Of a stretch of DNA of 64,000 nucleotides, positions 55,103 through 63,305 are shown piece after piece. The DNA is from Sulfitobacter sp. DSM 110093 (GTDB lineage Bacteria; Pseudomonadota; Alphaproteobacteria; Rhodobacterales; Rhodobacteraceae): assembly GCF_022788715.1 (NCBI RefSeq), contig NZ_CP085168.1:62001-126000 (forward strand), given 5' to 3'. How positions within the stretch are numbered: position 1 is the first letter of the stretch; each line of letters begins with the position of its first letter. The notes under the pieces were generated by a model, which was not told where the DNA came from, searched no databases, and saw only the letters and a list, made by a program, of their open reading frames with translations. Both the position numbers and the translations under genes were made by a program.

Positions 55103-55256
55103 GTTAACTAAGGAACTGGAGTTGCATGGCCAAGCAACGCGCCTGTTTCCACCTCTACTTTCGCTTAACCGAAACGGACGGCAGCGTGATATTCTTAGCC
55201 CACACCTTATGTGTTCGATGCCTTGCCTATCCCGATAGCGGCGACGGAAACTGAGA

Positions 55257-55643
55257 ATGGGGGCTGCGGGAGGAAAAGGGCCAGTCGAACGATCAGGCAG
55301 CAAGCTATCCGCCGTCGGCGCGCGTTTCTTTCAGGTCCCGAGGAACGTCGCGCTCATTGGTCTGCTTTATGCGATCATTACCGCGACCGTCGTGTATTTG
55401 CTGGGAGGAGGCCGCTGGACCATACTGTTGGCGTTTTTGGTCGGAGGGGGCTGCGCGGGGAAGATTGCGGCCTTGGTCCGCGCCGATATCCTGCATGATC
55501 TCCATCCTCCTGACAGGTTGCCAGAACCTTTATCTCGAAAGAATGGCTCGGCCTCACCGTATAAACCGGAGAAGGCCGAGTTGGATGAAGCGCTTCTTTC
55601 TCCGTCAGGAGATCAACGAGCAGATGATACAGCTGACGTATGA
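55257..55643 (+). CDS. Small membrane protein, unknown
   Basis: The 128-residue protein has two adjacent hydrophobic helices (NVALIGLLYAIITATVVYLL and WTILLAFLVGGGCAGKIAAL) and a hydrophilic Pro/Glu-rich tail. I do not recognise the family. It follows the repeat-protein gene and its 3' end overlaps the convergent receiver gene by 31 bases. It may be a membrane partner of the surface system, but nothing in the sequence proves this. Confidence 0.5.
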   Translation: MGAAGGKGPVERSGSKLSAVGARFFQVPRNVALIGLLYAIITATVVYLLGGGRWTILLAFLVGGGCAGKIAALVRADILHDLHPPDRLPEPLSRKNGSASPYKPEKAELDEALLSPSGDQRADDTADV

Positions 55644-56590
55644 GAGGTCGAGGCATTGTTCTTAGAGATCTGACGGCCAGCCGTCCGATCGATCGCTCTG
55701 TTGAAAGTGTTGCGTACCCGCTGCGTTCGATTGGCATTCGGTCGGACGGGCCGGCCGATCGAAAGAGTGATCGGTGCGTGGTTCGCGTCTTCCCCCCAGG
55801 GCCCCATGATCTGAAGTTCGGCTAAGACTAACTCTTCTATTTGCGGCCAGCCTGGTAGGCTGTCGCCGGTGACGATACATAATATCGTACCGCCGCCGAA
55901 ATGCGCCATAAGAAGCTGCGGGCAGTCCACAACCCGGCTGATTGCGCCTGATACATTGGCGATGGCCATGGCGTATTCGCGGCTGCTGCCGCGAGAATAT
56001 AAGGTCGCGATGTCCTCGATTTGCGCGCAGAAGACATGGCAGATGTTCAAGTGCTTGCGAGAAAGCTGCGAGAGATAATTTCCCAGCGAAAAGGGCGGGA
56101 CCAATTGGGGCACGCCAAGAACGTGAACCGGGTCCTCTAAAGCGAAGTCGTGTTGCCCCTCGTGGCCGCCTGTCAACATCAATTTGGGGTCGAGCCGCAG
56201 CGCCACTTCTGAACTGTCTAGGAGGCGCTGGATCACGCGCAGGCGCCGTTCAACTTCTCGGACTTCGAAGGGTTTGACAATGTAGTCGTTGGCTCCGGCC
56301 GCGAACGCCTGCTCGATTGATATTGCGTCGGATTTGAGTGTCAGCATGATGATCGGCGTTGTGCGATAGCTCGAGATCGCCCGAATTTTGCGACACAACG
56401 TTATCCCGTCCATGAAGGGCATCACAATGTCCAGCAGGAGGCAATCGAAAGGCTGCGCTGACGCTTCGATGATTGCGAGCGCTTCCTTTCCCGAAGCGGC
56501 AACGGTCACATTCGCAAAATCCGTCCCTTGCAGGATTGCCGGCAAGAACTCGAGGATGAAGGGATTGTCATCGACGGCGAGGATCTTCAT
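55613..56590 (-). CDS. Receiver protein with degenerate GGDEF-like output domain
   Basis: The 325-residue protein begins with a receiver (KILAVDDNP, phospho-Asp D54 in CLLLDIVMP, switch Lys in IVKPFEVREVE). The C-terminal region (about 160-310) follows the order of a GGDEF fold, with QLLMAHFGGGTILCIVTG where GGDEF would lie and ITLSIGRP where the late strand VTVSIG lies. The catalytic GG(D/E)EF is replaced by GGGTI, so cyclase activity is unlikely; c-di-GMP or another ligand could still bind. A paralogue lies at 58498-59472. AAAGGACAAAGC precedes the ATG at 56590. Confidence 0.75.
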   Translation of the reverse strand: MKILAVDDNPFILEFLPAILQGTDFANVTVAASGKEALAIIEASAQPFDCLLLDIVMPFMDGITLCRKIRAISSYRTTPIIMLTLKSDAISIEQAFAAGANDYIVKPFEVREVERRLRVIQRLLDSSEVALRLDPKLMLTGGHEGQHDFALEDPVHVLGVPQLVPPFSLGNYLSQLSRKHLNICHVFCAQIEDIATLYSRGSSREYAMAIANVSGAISRVVDCPQLLMAHFGGGTILCIVTGDSLPGWPQIEELVLAELQIMGPWGEDANHAPITLSIGRPVRPNANRTQRVRNTFNRAIDRTAGRQISKNNASTSHTSAVSSAR

Positions 56591-57027
56591 GTGCTTTGTC
56601 CTTTGATCATGATGCGACATGCTTGAATTAGAGTTCGCGAAGGGAAGACGCATTCAGCGGGTCCTTGCGGCTTTAAGTGCAGGCAGTCGAAACGAGCTGT
56701 TCTTTGTCGCTTGGGTCTCCAGGGCCCTTGCGACATGTTCTTTGGTATGTATCTATACTAAAGAGTGTATCCAGGATTGTGGCGATTTAATGACGTCTGG
56801 GGCTGCCCTGAATTTTGTGCTCTTCAAAGATCGCGGGGGAATAAAAGCGCCGACCATCCGCTTGTGACTGCATACGGTAATCACCCCAAATTCGCGCACA
56901 TCTTCCGTCATCATTGGGAAGTTGCATGCAAATTCGGTCCGACATCTGCCTTTACCTTGGCCCCGCCGATCGAGCTGAGCTTGAAGCTCTGCAGAACAAC
57001 CGCCACACATCGCGCAAGCTCAGTTAA
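56591..57027. other. Gene-free stretch
   Basis: These 437 bases contain only weak open frames with no recognised product. The part next to 56590 holds the promoter and ribosome site of the receiver gene. The rest may be relic DNA beside the broken Fic gene. Confidence 0.35.
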
Positions 57028-57307
57028 TTAACAGCAGGTCATTTGCCTGATAATAATGTCGCGCAGAGCATGGTGGTTGGAATTATGGGAAAGAATTGAT
57101 GCTTGCACCATATCTTCACGATCCAGCCCCTCCCATGTCAGCTTATGACCAGCGCGTTCGGCGATGTATCGAGCATACTCCCGTAGAGTCCGCATAGCCA
57201 GTTTCAGCCAAGTCAAGGTCTTGTTGTGTTCTTAGTCCAAGCTTGTTGCGGAGTATTCCAGTGTCCGGATCAAAATATCTGTCACCACCATCATACTTAT
57301 CTGACAT
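57028..57307 (-). pseudogene. Fic toxin with large internal deletion
   Basis: Starting at 57307 the frame reads MSDKYDGGDRYFDPDTGILR then NKLGLRTQQDLDLAETGYA, the normal N-terminus of a VbhT/Fic-type AMP-transferase. It then jumps, in another frame, to YIAERAGHKLTWEGLDREDM and QASILSHNSNHHALRDII, the normal C-terminal end, stopping at 57028. The whole centre with the HPFxxGNGR catalytic motif (about 100-150 codons) is missing. The toxin cannot be active. Confidence 0.75.
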
Positions 57308-57313
57308 GTCTAA

Positions 57314-57526
57314 TTATATGGACGGTTCAAGGCGATCGAACCTTGCTTCAATCTTGGCTTTGACCTGCGCTAAGTCTATTTTTCCTGAAATGAAATTATC
57401 AAGATCGGCTAACGTATCTACGTCAAGCTCCAACCCCTCAAGGCGCTGACTATTTATTGCGCTCGCAACCACAGTCCTGCGGTCCTCGGAGGCGGTTTCG
57501 TCATAGCTTTTGTGTGTGCAGGCCAT
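57314..57526 (-). CDS. VbhA-like antitoxin
   Basis: The 70-residue protein contains VVASAINSQRLEGLELDVDT and LADLDNFISGKIDLAQVKAK, the antitoxin VbhA domain with its S/T-x3-E/D-G inhibitory helix (SQRLEGL). In such pairs this helix blocks ATP binding of the Fic toxin. The gene is intact and lies six bases before the start of the broken Fic gene. AAAGGGCG precedes the ATG at 57526. Confidence 0.8.
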   Translation of the reverse strand: MACTHKSYDETASEDRRTVVASAINSQRLEGLELDVDTLADLDNFISGKIDLAQVKAKIEARFDRLEPSI

Positions 57527-57819
57527 GTAATCGCCCTTTCTGCTTCCCGTGTATGTTACTCGCATCTGAAGAAAACAACAATCGAACATCTGGGGCTATG
57601 CTGCCTCCCACAGAAGATACCTTCGGGTGAGAACCGATGGTTTTCGGCAAGCCCCATCTTATGGCCCGCCGCGCCAAGACACTGCCGCCGAACGCACACT
57701 GGTCTAACGTTGAAAATGGGGCCGTTCTGGGTCTGACAGCATCCGTCCGGCTTCGGCGCTCGGACGGCGGGTCATAGTGCTTGCTAGACGTCCACCATCG
57801 TAGACATCTTGAGGTTTGG

Positions 57820-58204
57820 GATGGGGGGTAAGAAGGGTCAGAAAAAGCGGTTCTGGTCGGATAATGAGGCGCGGACGATTTGCGCAGGCGCGGTTTTTGT
57901 TGCGCAGGTTGCGCGTCGCTAAGCGAGGGGCGCCAGTCTGATCCACAAATGGCGCCGCGACCCTCGGCTTGCATCGGAAGGTCAGGCCTAGGAGCTTCTC
58001 GAGCCTCAGGGCGCGGTGTTTCTCCCCCTTGAGGTCGCGGGCGCGACGTCAGCGTCGTGCATCTCTCCAACAGGTCCCGTCACGGTGCGATGCGCCGACA
58101 TGGCGTTGTCAGATAGTCGGCGCATTCTGGTGGAGGGACCAATCGAGCTGTCGGCGGTGCTGACGCTAGTCGAGGGACTGGGGGGTAATTCCGGCTCTCC
58201 TTGA
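57820..58204 (+). pseudogene. IS66 accessory gene (tnpA) remnant
   Basis: In broken frames the plus strand encodes GKKGQKKRFWSDNEARTICA, then ASLIHKWRRDPRLASEG, then DSRRILVEGPIELSAVLTLV. These are the N-terminal, helix-turn-helix and C-terminal motifs of the IS66 TnpA protein. Frameshifts and stops between them rule out a product. The rest of IS66 (tnpB, tnpC) is absent. Confidence 0.7.
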
Positions 58205-58497
58205 GGGATTGAAGGAAGAGCGCTTGAAGGTATTTTCTTTCGCCCATTGGCCAAGTGTTGCGATTTTTGTCGCATGATAACAGAACGAATATTTTCCACC
58301 TGAAAAGCGGAAGGTAGGCTCCTGCGAAGTTTTTCGGTGAGTGTTTAATTTTGCCCGGCATAGTCCCGGTCCAGGCGGCGCATAAATCGGAAGGAAAGTG
58401 CCAGTGACTTAAGACCGACATTTTTCCAATGAACAAACTTTAATGGTAGGAGCGTGCGCCGTTGTGATGCAGGGCAAAACGGGAAGCGACGCCGGCA
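58205..58497. other. Gene-free stretch
   Basis: About 290 bases between the IS66 relic and the second receiver gene. Nothing coding or structured was recognised. Confidence 0.35.
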
Positions 58498-59472
58498 TCA
58501 AGACGCCGCGGCAGCAGGGTGCAGATCTGGTTGTGAGCCCGTGAGACTTTCCGTTCTGGCGGACTTCACCCGTTGGATTGCGCGATCAAACGTCCGCTTT
58601 ACGCGCTGTGTGGCGCTGGCATTCGGCTGGATCGGCTTGCCGATCGAAAGGGTGAGATTCATTTTGCCGCCGTGCTCATAGCGTGGGACCAACTCCCCCA
58701 ACTGACGTTGAATTGCATTTTCCACGTCGTCCCAATCTGGCAGGTGCTCAGTTGTGACCACGCAGAGAAGCATGCCGCCCCCGTTGTGGGTCATCAAAAG
58801 CTCCGGACAGCTTATGCTCTGCGCTATGAGCCGCGTGACTGCAACGATTGCAGTCCTGACCTCTGCGGTGGTGCCATTCGCGTACAGCTGCTGAAAGTTA
58901 TCGATGGAGACCGCAAAAACATGGCAATCATCTAAGCTGCTCCGTGAGAGCTGGGAGAGATATGCCCCCAGTGAAAAGGGGAGAACAAGTTGAGGGATAT
59001 CTTCGATGTGCACGGCTTGACTATCGTCAAAGTGATGCACCCCTGGCGATCCCGTTTCCAAATCTTGTGCGGAAATATGGAGCGTGGCTTCTGTTCTCTT
59101 CATCATGCGCTCTGCCACACGCAGTCTTGACCTAAGATCGCCTGCTTCAAACGGCTTTGTGACATAATCGGTCGCACCTGCCACGAAGGCGCGGCCCACT
59201 GCGATAGCATCCGTCCTTTGCGTCAGCATTAGGATGGGTGTGTAGAGGTATCCCGGTAGGGATCGAATTTTGCGGCATAGGGCAATGCCGTCCATTTCTG
59301 GCATCTCGATATCGAGCAGCAGGCAGTCGAATTTTGTTTCTGGTGCTGAAAGAAGCTCTAGCGCCTCTGCGCCAGAGGAGGCGGTGGTGATCTCGCAAGC
59401 GTTTACGGCAGATAGGGTCGTTTGGACCAGGTCTCGGATGATTGGGTCGTCGTCGACTGCAAGAATTTCCAT
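58498..59472 (-). CDS. Receiver protein with degenerate GGDEF-like output domain, second copy
   Basis: The 324-residue protein is a paralogue of the protein at 55613-56590 throughout its length. The receiver has EILAVDDDP, phospho-Asp in CLLLDIEMPEMDG and YVTKPFEAGDLR. The C-terminal domain has QLVLPFSLGAYLSQLSR, ELLMTHNGGGMLLCVVTTEH and LTLSIGKPIQPNASATQRV. As in the first copy, the GGDEF signature is replaced (GGGML). The ATG at 59472 is preferred over the TTG one codon upstream. It is divergent from the kinase-zinc-finger gene, with a 306-base gap, which suggests a functional pair. Confidence 0.75.
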   Translation of the reverse strand: MEILAVDDDPIIRDLVQTTLSAVNACEITTASSGAEALELLSAPETKFDCLLLDIEMPEMDGIALCRKIRSLPGYLYTPILMLTQRTDAIAVGRAFVAGATDYVTKPFEAGDLRSRLRVAERMMKRTEATLHISAQDLETGSPGVHHFDDSQAVHIEDIPQLVLPFSLGAYLSQLSRSSLDDCHVFAVSIDNFQQLYANGTTAEVRTAIVAVTRLIAQSISCPELLMTHNGGGMLLCVVTTEHLPDWDDVENAIQRQLGELVPRYEHGGKMNLTLSIGKPIQPNASATQRVKRTFDRAIQRVKSARTESLTGSQPDLHPAAAAS

Positions 59473-59778
59473 CAATTGGCCTTAATATTGAACGCAAACT
59501 AAAAATACGGAGTATTTTGTTTACTGTTTCGAAAATGTTTAGCGAAATTATGGCAGTTTTGAAGGGCTGTGCGCCTTTCTTTCGCCATACTTTAGACTTG
59601 ATATTGCCTTGCGATAATTTCTGCTGCCATGAATGGGTATTTTACCATTTGTATTCAATGACATGGGCTCTTTGCGCAGGCGCAAGTTTTGCGTTTTTTT
59701 GGCCCAAAATGGGCTTTTAGTATTGATTGTCCTAACGGGTTTCCTCTTACCTCGGCCAGTAAGGCAGAGTGTAGGACT
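59473..59778. other. Divergent promoter region
   Basis: This 306-base AT-rich gap lies between the receiver gene (minus) and the kinase-zinc-finger gene (plus). It must carry both promoters. MucR/Ros proteins prefer AT-rich DNA with T-A steps, so this is a natural place to look for self-regulation; no clear palindrome was seen. Confidence 0.45.
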
Positions 59779-61233
59779 ATGACATTGAATTGTAATGTTT
59801 CCGCAAATTTTAGTGCGTCTGAATCTATTGAGTTGGACCCATCTCTGTCCGAGCGCGACGCGCGCTTTGATAAGCTTACAAATATAGCATCCCTTGTCAT
59901 GAAGGCGCCTATATCCCTTCTCACGATTATCGACGATGCGGGTGGTCAACAGCTCTTTAAGTCAGCCGCGGGCCTGACAGGAGAACTCTTCCAGACGCGT
60001 TCGACGCCACTAAGCCACTCTTTTTGCAAACATGTCCGTGACAGCGGCAAACCGCTTGTGGTCCGAGACTCTCGAAAGCACCCTGAGCTTAAGTATAACC
60101 CGGCGGTTGCTGAATTTGGCCTCATTGGGTATCTCGGGGTTCCGTTCCGCAGTGAGCGGGGGGACGTTGTGGGCGCATTTTGCTGTATAGACCACCGCCC
60201 GCGGGATTGGGACGAAAACGATATTGAAATCCTTACCCGATTGGCCTCCATCGCAGCCGACCAGCTTCATCTGACTTCTGCAGAGGACGGTAGAGTAAAG
60301 GCCAAACGTTTGGCCGAGCAAGCCGCGGCGACCCGTGCAAGCTTTCTGTCGCATGCCAATCATGAGGTGCGGACCCCCCTTAGCTCCATTGGGGGAGCAA
60401 CCCGTCTTCTGAGCATGGTCGTGGCCGATGAGAAAGCGCGCAATCTCGTTGGGGTGATTGAGCGGAATGTATCCCGGTTGAGCGCGCTCGCAGATGATCT
60501 TGTGCGGATTGCAGAGTTGGACGACGCGACCGCTTCGATTGCCCAGGAATCCTTTAATCTGTCGGAAGTAATCGGCAATATCGTGGATAGGCATCATGAT
60601 GCCGCTCAGACCAAAGGGATAGATCTCACTCTTACCTGTGACCTCAAAGATGATCCCCTCTTACTGTTTGATGCGCAAGTCCTCACCCAAGTCGTTGAAC
60701 GCCTTCTTTCCAACGCTGTTAAGTTTACGTCCCTCGGCGAAGTGCGGGTCGCGATCGCGTCAGAACACTGCCAGGACGGTGCCACTATCAGGATCACAGA
60801 TACCGGCTGTGGCATTGAGGCAGAACACCTCGTCAGACTTTTTGATGAGTTCGAAGCGCACAACCCAAGAACGGCGCGTCAGGGAGGAGGCACGGGGCTT
60901 GGTATGAGCATCGTTCGCCGCGACGTCGAACGGATGGGCGGTGAGATCTCGGTATCCAGCCAGCCGGGGGAGGGAACGGACTTCGTCGTGTTCCTGCCTA
61001 ACGGCCGCGGCGCAAATTCTTGCGAGCATCTCGAGGATGAGCAGGAGGGTGGCTCTCACCTTCTTACCTGTCTGGAATGTGGGGAGGAGATGGGTCTTCT
61101 GCGTCGTCATCTAAGCCAAGTGCATGGTCTGACCCCTGAGGCCTATCGCGCCAAATGGAAGCTGGCTAGCGACTTTGCGGTTTCCAGTAAGGGCTATAGA
61201 AAGATGCGGCAGGCGGTCAGAAACTTGATGTAA
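59779..61233 (+). CDS. GAF histidine kinase fused to a Ros/MucR zinc finger
   Basis: The 484-residue cytosolic protein has a GAF domain (about 25-165: APISLLTIID, SHSFCKHV, GYLGVPFRSE, AFCCIDHRPRDW), HisKA with H195 in NHEVRTPLSS and a HATPase (SNAVKFTSLG, DTGCGIEAEH, GGGTGLGMSIV). A C-terminal domain (about 425-484) reads LTCLECGEEMGLLRRHLSQ then VHGLTPEAYRAKWKL. The finger ligands C431, C434, H444 and H449 have the C-x2-C-x9-H-x4-H spacing of Agrobacterium Ros, and LTPEAYRAKW is the MucR signature. A sensor kinase thus carries its own DNA-binding domain. The ATG at 59779 has AGGA upstream; a longer frame from 59689 is less likely. Confidence 0.88.
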   Translation: MTLNCNVSANFSASESIELDPSLSERDARFDKLTNIASLVMKAPISLLTIIDDAGGQQLFKSAAGLTGELFQTRSTPLSHSFCKHVRDSGKPLVVRDSRKHPELKYNPAVAEFGLIGYLGVPFRSERGDVVGAFCCIDHRPRDWDENDIEILTRLASIAADQLHLTSAEDGRVKAKRLAEQAAATRASFLSHANHEVRTPLSSIGGATRLLSMVVADEKARNLVGVIERNVSRLSALADDLVRIAELDDATASIAQESFNLSEVIGNIVDRHHDAAQTKGIDLTLTCDLKDDPLLLFDAQVLTQVVERLLSNAVKFTSLGEVRVAIASEHCQDGATIRITDTGCGIEAEHLVRLFDEFEAHNPRTARQGGGTGLGMSIVRRDVERMGGEISVSSQPGEGTDFVVFLPNGRGANSCEHLEDEQEGGSHLLTCLECGEEMGLLRRHLSQVHGLTPEAYRAKWKLASDFAVSSKGYRKMRQAVRNLM

Positions 61234-61645
61234 TCTTTTGCCTGGGCCAAGCGTCACAAGCAACGAAGCCTCTACTGGCAAAGCAAAGGTTTCTTAACCT
61301 TGTTTGACATGTGGCAAAGCGTGACAGGCTCCCGAGGTTCTGTTGTATGAAGTCGTTTATGAACGAATTTCCCTTTCCCTAGACACAGCGTCTACGGTTC
61401 CCGTGATGGGTATGCCAAGCGTGGTGTAGCCCTTCATGACTGCAATACGGACCTAAACCTCTGCAACCGTATCGCGTTGCGAGCTTCTGTTCGATCTTTT
61501 GAGCCCACTGAAGCGCCCGGTTCCAACGGGCTACCAGTTCAGCAGTTACCCAAGCAGCTCGGCCAGTCGCTTATTGAGCAGCCTATGCTGTGTTGATGGT
61601 GCGGGCCTTTCCCGCCGTCAGGACCCAAAATCTAAGGGCCTTTGC
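61234..61645. other. Intergenic stretch with IS5 relic
   Basis: This 412-base gap between two genes contains the IS5-family C-terminal fragment and terminal repeat at about 61335-61560 and otherwise nothing recognisable. Confidence 0.5.
61335..61560 (-). pseudogene. IS5-family transposase C-terminal relic with IS end
   Basis: On the minus strand about 61560-61390, DTVAEV (stop) VRIAVMKGYTTLGIPIT and, in another frame, EQKLATRYG match the C-terminus of an IS903/IS1031-like transposase. The sequence GGTTCTGTTGTATGAAGTC at 61336 resembles the terminal repeat. The same transposase end lies at 1326-1500, so the window begins and ends near relics of related elements. Confidence 0.65.
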
Positions 61646-62431
61646 TTAGCGAAGCGTGAGTGCTGCTCTACCAACGCCGGACATCTCGACTTCAATTTTC
61701 CCTGGTCCGTCATGATATAAGATCGGGCTATGCGTTCCGCAGAAGACGACTTGACCGGCTTCAAGGGCGAGGCCTCGAGACGCGAGGTGATTGGCAAGCC
61801 AAATTACGGCATCCAGAGGGTTTTGCGGAGCCGCTCCTGTAACGTCGTGCACAACTTTGCCGTCAATCAGGACAACAGTATTAAGATCGCTAGTGTTTAA
61901 GCTTTCTGGCTCAACCCCACCATCACCAACAACCGCTCCCACGTTCGAAATATTTTGTGCGATAGCATCGGGAATATGAGTGTTGGGCATGTCCGTATGA
62001 CGCATATCCAATAGCTCTACTCCAGTCGCGAACCTATCTATGGCAGCCACCACCTGAGACCGATTGAAGGGTGTCTCTTGTGGTGCCAGCGTCGACTTCA
62101 TTACAGCGACGATTTCTGGCTCAAAGGCAAATTCTGTGTAATCCGATGCGTCCAGCACCGCATCGCTTTTCACTGATTGACTTGCAAAGATACGACCCGA
62201 CGCAGGCTCGCTGAGTTTGAACCGATCCATTAATTGTTGCGAGTTCGCGGCGATCTTCCAACCAGCAACCGGGCCGCGCATTTCAGGAGCAGCTAGGGAC
62301 GCTGCCACCTCATCCTGAACGGCATAGGCTTGCATGAGGCTTCGCGGTGGCTCTTCGGCATACGGGTTAAAAGGACTGCCATTCTGAACATCCTGCAAGA
62401 TTCTCTCAATCAACGTGGTTTGGTGGGTCAT
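61646..62431 (-). CDS. 2-keto-4-pentenoate hydratase-like protein (FAH superfamily)
   Basis: The 261-residue protein has the hydratase-type fold with GPVAGWKIAANSQQLMDRF, an acid-cluster FAFEPEIVAVM (metal-binding Glu pair), ELLDMRHTDMP and AGQVVFCGTHSPILYHDGPG. Members hydrate or decarboxylate 2-oxo acids. Its ATG at 62431 overlaps the stop of the isomerase-like gene by four bases, so the two act together. Confidence 0.85.
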   Translation of the reverse strand: MTHQTTLIERILQDVQNGSPFNPYAEEPPRSLMQAYAVQDEVAASLAAPEMRGPVAGWKIAANSQQLMDRFKLSEPASGRIFASQSVKSDAVLDASDYTEFAFEPEIVAVMKSTLAPQETPFNRSQVVAAIDRFATGVELLDMRHTDMPNTHIPDAIAQNISNVGAVVGDGGVEPESLNTSDLNTVVLIDGKVVHDVTGAAPQNPLDAVIWLANHLASRGLALEAGQVVFCGTHSPILYHDGPGKIEVEMSGVGRAALTLR

Positions 62432-63207
62432 GCCATCATCCTTTTGAAATCTATCATCCATTGAAGTCCGTCACATGTGTTATGCTGCGGACGATATTCT
62501 GCCGAAACTGCGCCGTGGTAGCCTATGTCGTGCAGTGCCGTGAAAGCTGCGGCGAAATCGATCTCGCCAGTCCCAGGTTCATGGCGACCTGGTGTGTCAG
62601 CAAATTGAACATGGCCGATCCTTGGCCCCGCCCGCCGGATTGCAGCAGGTAAGTCGGGCTCTGTGATTGCCATATGGTACAAATCAAACTGAAGCGCGAT
62701 GTTAGGACAGTTGAGCTCCTCCAAAAGCGCGAGCGCCTCATCTAGGCCCGAGAGAAAGAAGCCCGGGACATCGTGACGATTCACTGCCTCCACCATGACC
62801 TGCACATCAATGTTGGCCATCACCTCAGCAGTATATGTTAGATTGGCCTTCAACATCGCCAGGCAATCGGCGTGAGGCACGCCTTCAGGCGGTCGGCCAG
62901 AAAGAACATTGATTTTGCGCACGTTCAAAGTGGCGGCTTGTTTGGCACAGATTTCCACAGCAGCGCGGTAAGCTTCTTTCTCGGCCGGCAGTGCGGCGAG
63001 ACCGACAGATTCCCCCGGCCCCCGGGGAACGTTGATCAACTCAATGGGCATCTCCAGCGCGCTCGATGCCTCTTTCAAAGGCGCAATCGCCTGTGCTTCC
63101 GGAAATTGGATCTCGACCCCATCGAACCCGGCATCCTGCGCTGCTTTGAGCCGTTCCACTAAGGGAAGTTCACAGAACATCATTGAGACGTTGGAAATAA
63201 GCTTCAT
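62428..63207 (-). CDS. Hydroxypyruvate isomerase-like TIM-barrel protein
   Basis: The 259-residue AP-endonuclease-2 type barrel has MKLISNVSMMFCELPLVERL, the metal-site VMVEAVNRHDVPGFFLS, NIALQFDLYHM and GHVQFADTPGRHEPGTGEID. These match the Hyi/OtnI family, which isomerises hydroxypyruvate or 2-oxo-tetronates. It shares an operon with the hydratase-like gene and is divergent from an IlvD/Edd dehydratase gene, so a sugar-acid pathway is likely. The start at 63207 gives the usual N-terminus. Confidence 0.87.
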   Translation of the reverse strand: MKLISNVSMMFCELPLVERLKAAQDAGFDGVEIQFPEAQAIAPLKEASSALEMPIELINVPRGPGESVGLAALPAEKEAYRAAVEICAKQAATLNVRKINVLSGRPPEGVPHADCLAMLKANLTYTAEVMANIDVQVMVEAVNRHDVPGFFLSGLDEALALLEELNCPNIALQFDLYHMAITEPDLPAAIRRAGPRIGHVQFADTPGRHEPGTGEIDFAAAFTALHDIGYHGAVSAEYRPQHNTCDGLQWMIDFKRMMA

Positions 63208-63305
63208 CTGCCGCACCTCGAATTCAACATTGACAGGAAACGGCATTGAGTGGTTTGGTTCAAGTATAAACCTTCTTTAATGAAACTTTCTTTGGAGGCG
63301 GCAAT

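Noticed and set aside
55613..56590. Active diguanylate cyclase
   Set aside because: The GG(D/E)EF catalytic motif is replaced by GGGTI, so activity should not be claimed.
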